Positions 63,899 to 64,000 of a stretch of 64,000 bases of DNA are shown piece after piece (within the stretch, counting starts at the first letter, position 1; the number at the start of each line of letters is the position of its first letter). Below the pieces are notes generated by a model. The model worked only from the letters and a program-made list of their open reading frames with translations, did not search any database and was not told the origin of the DNA. Source of the stretch: Agrobacterium fabrum str. C58 (lineage in GTDB: Bacteria > Pseudomonadota > Alphaproteobacteria > Rhizobiales > Rhizobiaceae); contig NC_003063.2 of assembly GCF_000092025.1 (NCBI RefSeq), positions 930,001 through 994,000 of the forward strand, written 5' to 3'. The position numbers and the translations under genes were made by a program.

Positions 63899-64000
63899 TC
63901 AGGCGTCACGGGCCTCGGTTTCGATCAGCCGAACATCATGATCAGCACAGATGCTGCGGATGGAATCAACCGGACAATGATCGGTGATGAAGGTGTGAAC
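63899..64000 (-). CDS. glpR: GlpR C-terminal fragment (DeoR-type regulator), cut by window end
   Basis: The last 33 codons of a minus-strand gene ending in TGA at 63,899-63,901. The peptide ends DHDVRLIETEARDA and contains VDSIRSICADHDV, as in the C-terminal end of DeoR regulators; position and direction next to glpD make glpR the natural reading. The rest lies outside the window. Confidence 0.7.
   Translation of the reverse strand, partial: VHTFITDHCPVDSIRSICADHDVRLIETEARDA

Overview
The window looks like a chromosomal segment of an Agrobacterium/Rhizobium-group alphaproteobacterium. The evidence is a glpR-D-S-T-P-Q-U-V-K glycerol ABC transporter locus of the rhizobial type, a CpdR response regulator, a small heat-shock gene behind a ROSE-like thermometer, a RIME-like intergenic palindrome pair, and high-GC coding typical of Rhizobiaceae. 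No database search was possible; all family names come from reading the translated sequence.

Positions 1 to about 18,000 are an accessory island that ends against a tRNA-Ser(CGA) gene (18,179-18,268, minus strand). Its left part (1-9,200) is visibly more AT-rich and carries cargo: a three-gene operon of hypothetical proteins (48-2,067), a HEPN-like protein, two small exported proteins, a DNA methyltransferase fused to a nuclease-like domain but broken by a one-base shift, a metzincin-like protease, and a two-gene pair (7,437-9,143) of a cytoplasmic protein plus a membrane-anchored helical protein. The segment 6,130-9,215 lies between two direct copies of the 3' end of a podophage internal-virion-protein gene, which suggests a cargo slot. 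Its right part (9,216-17,950) carries mobile-element functions: virion-type protein, serine recombinase, several small helix-turn-helix proteins, a possible small-terminase-like protein, a primase-helicase and an iteron-rich candidate origin. This resembles a phage satellite or degraded prophage. No tyrosine integrase is visible.

Positions 18,600-37,600 are core-like chromosome: an ATP-grasp/polysaccharide-deacetylase fusion, an acyl-CoA thioesterase, an SbmA/BacA-like ABC protein whose ATPase motifs have all decayed, a three-gene transglutaminase/amidoligase/ATP-grasp/alpha-E operon predicted to make or attach a peptide tag, a TadG-like von Willebrand protein, an ABC-F ATPase, paired D- and L-lactate dehydrogenases, and a MarR-GNAT fusion.

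Positions 37,700-47,800 hold a minus-strand sugar or polyol uptake and catabolism operon (binding protein, ABC ATPase, permease, SorC-type regulator, aldo-keto reductase, GlpD-like dehydrogenase, class I aldolase, FGGY kinase), with repeated operator-like half-sites in front and a remnant chemoreceptor gene behind it. Positions 47,900-54,500 hold tRNA-Val(GAC), cpdR, an N-formylglutamate amidohydrolase, a candidate anti-Shine-Dalgarno small RNA, hisN-like phosphatase, a lipase, hsp20, and a divergent BASS-type transporter/LysR pair. Positions 54,500-64,000 are the glycerol locus, which imports glycerol (GlpSTPQUV), phosphorylates it (GlpK) and oxidises it (GlpD), under a DeoR-type GlpR whose C-terminus runs off the window.
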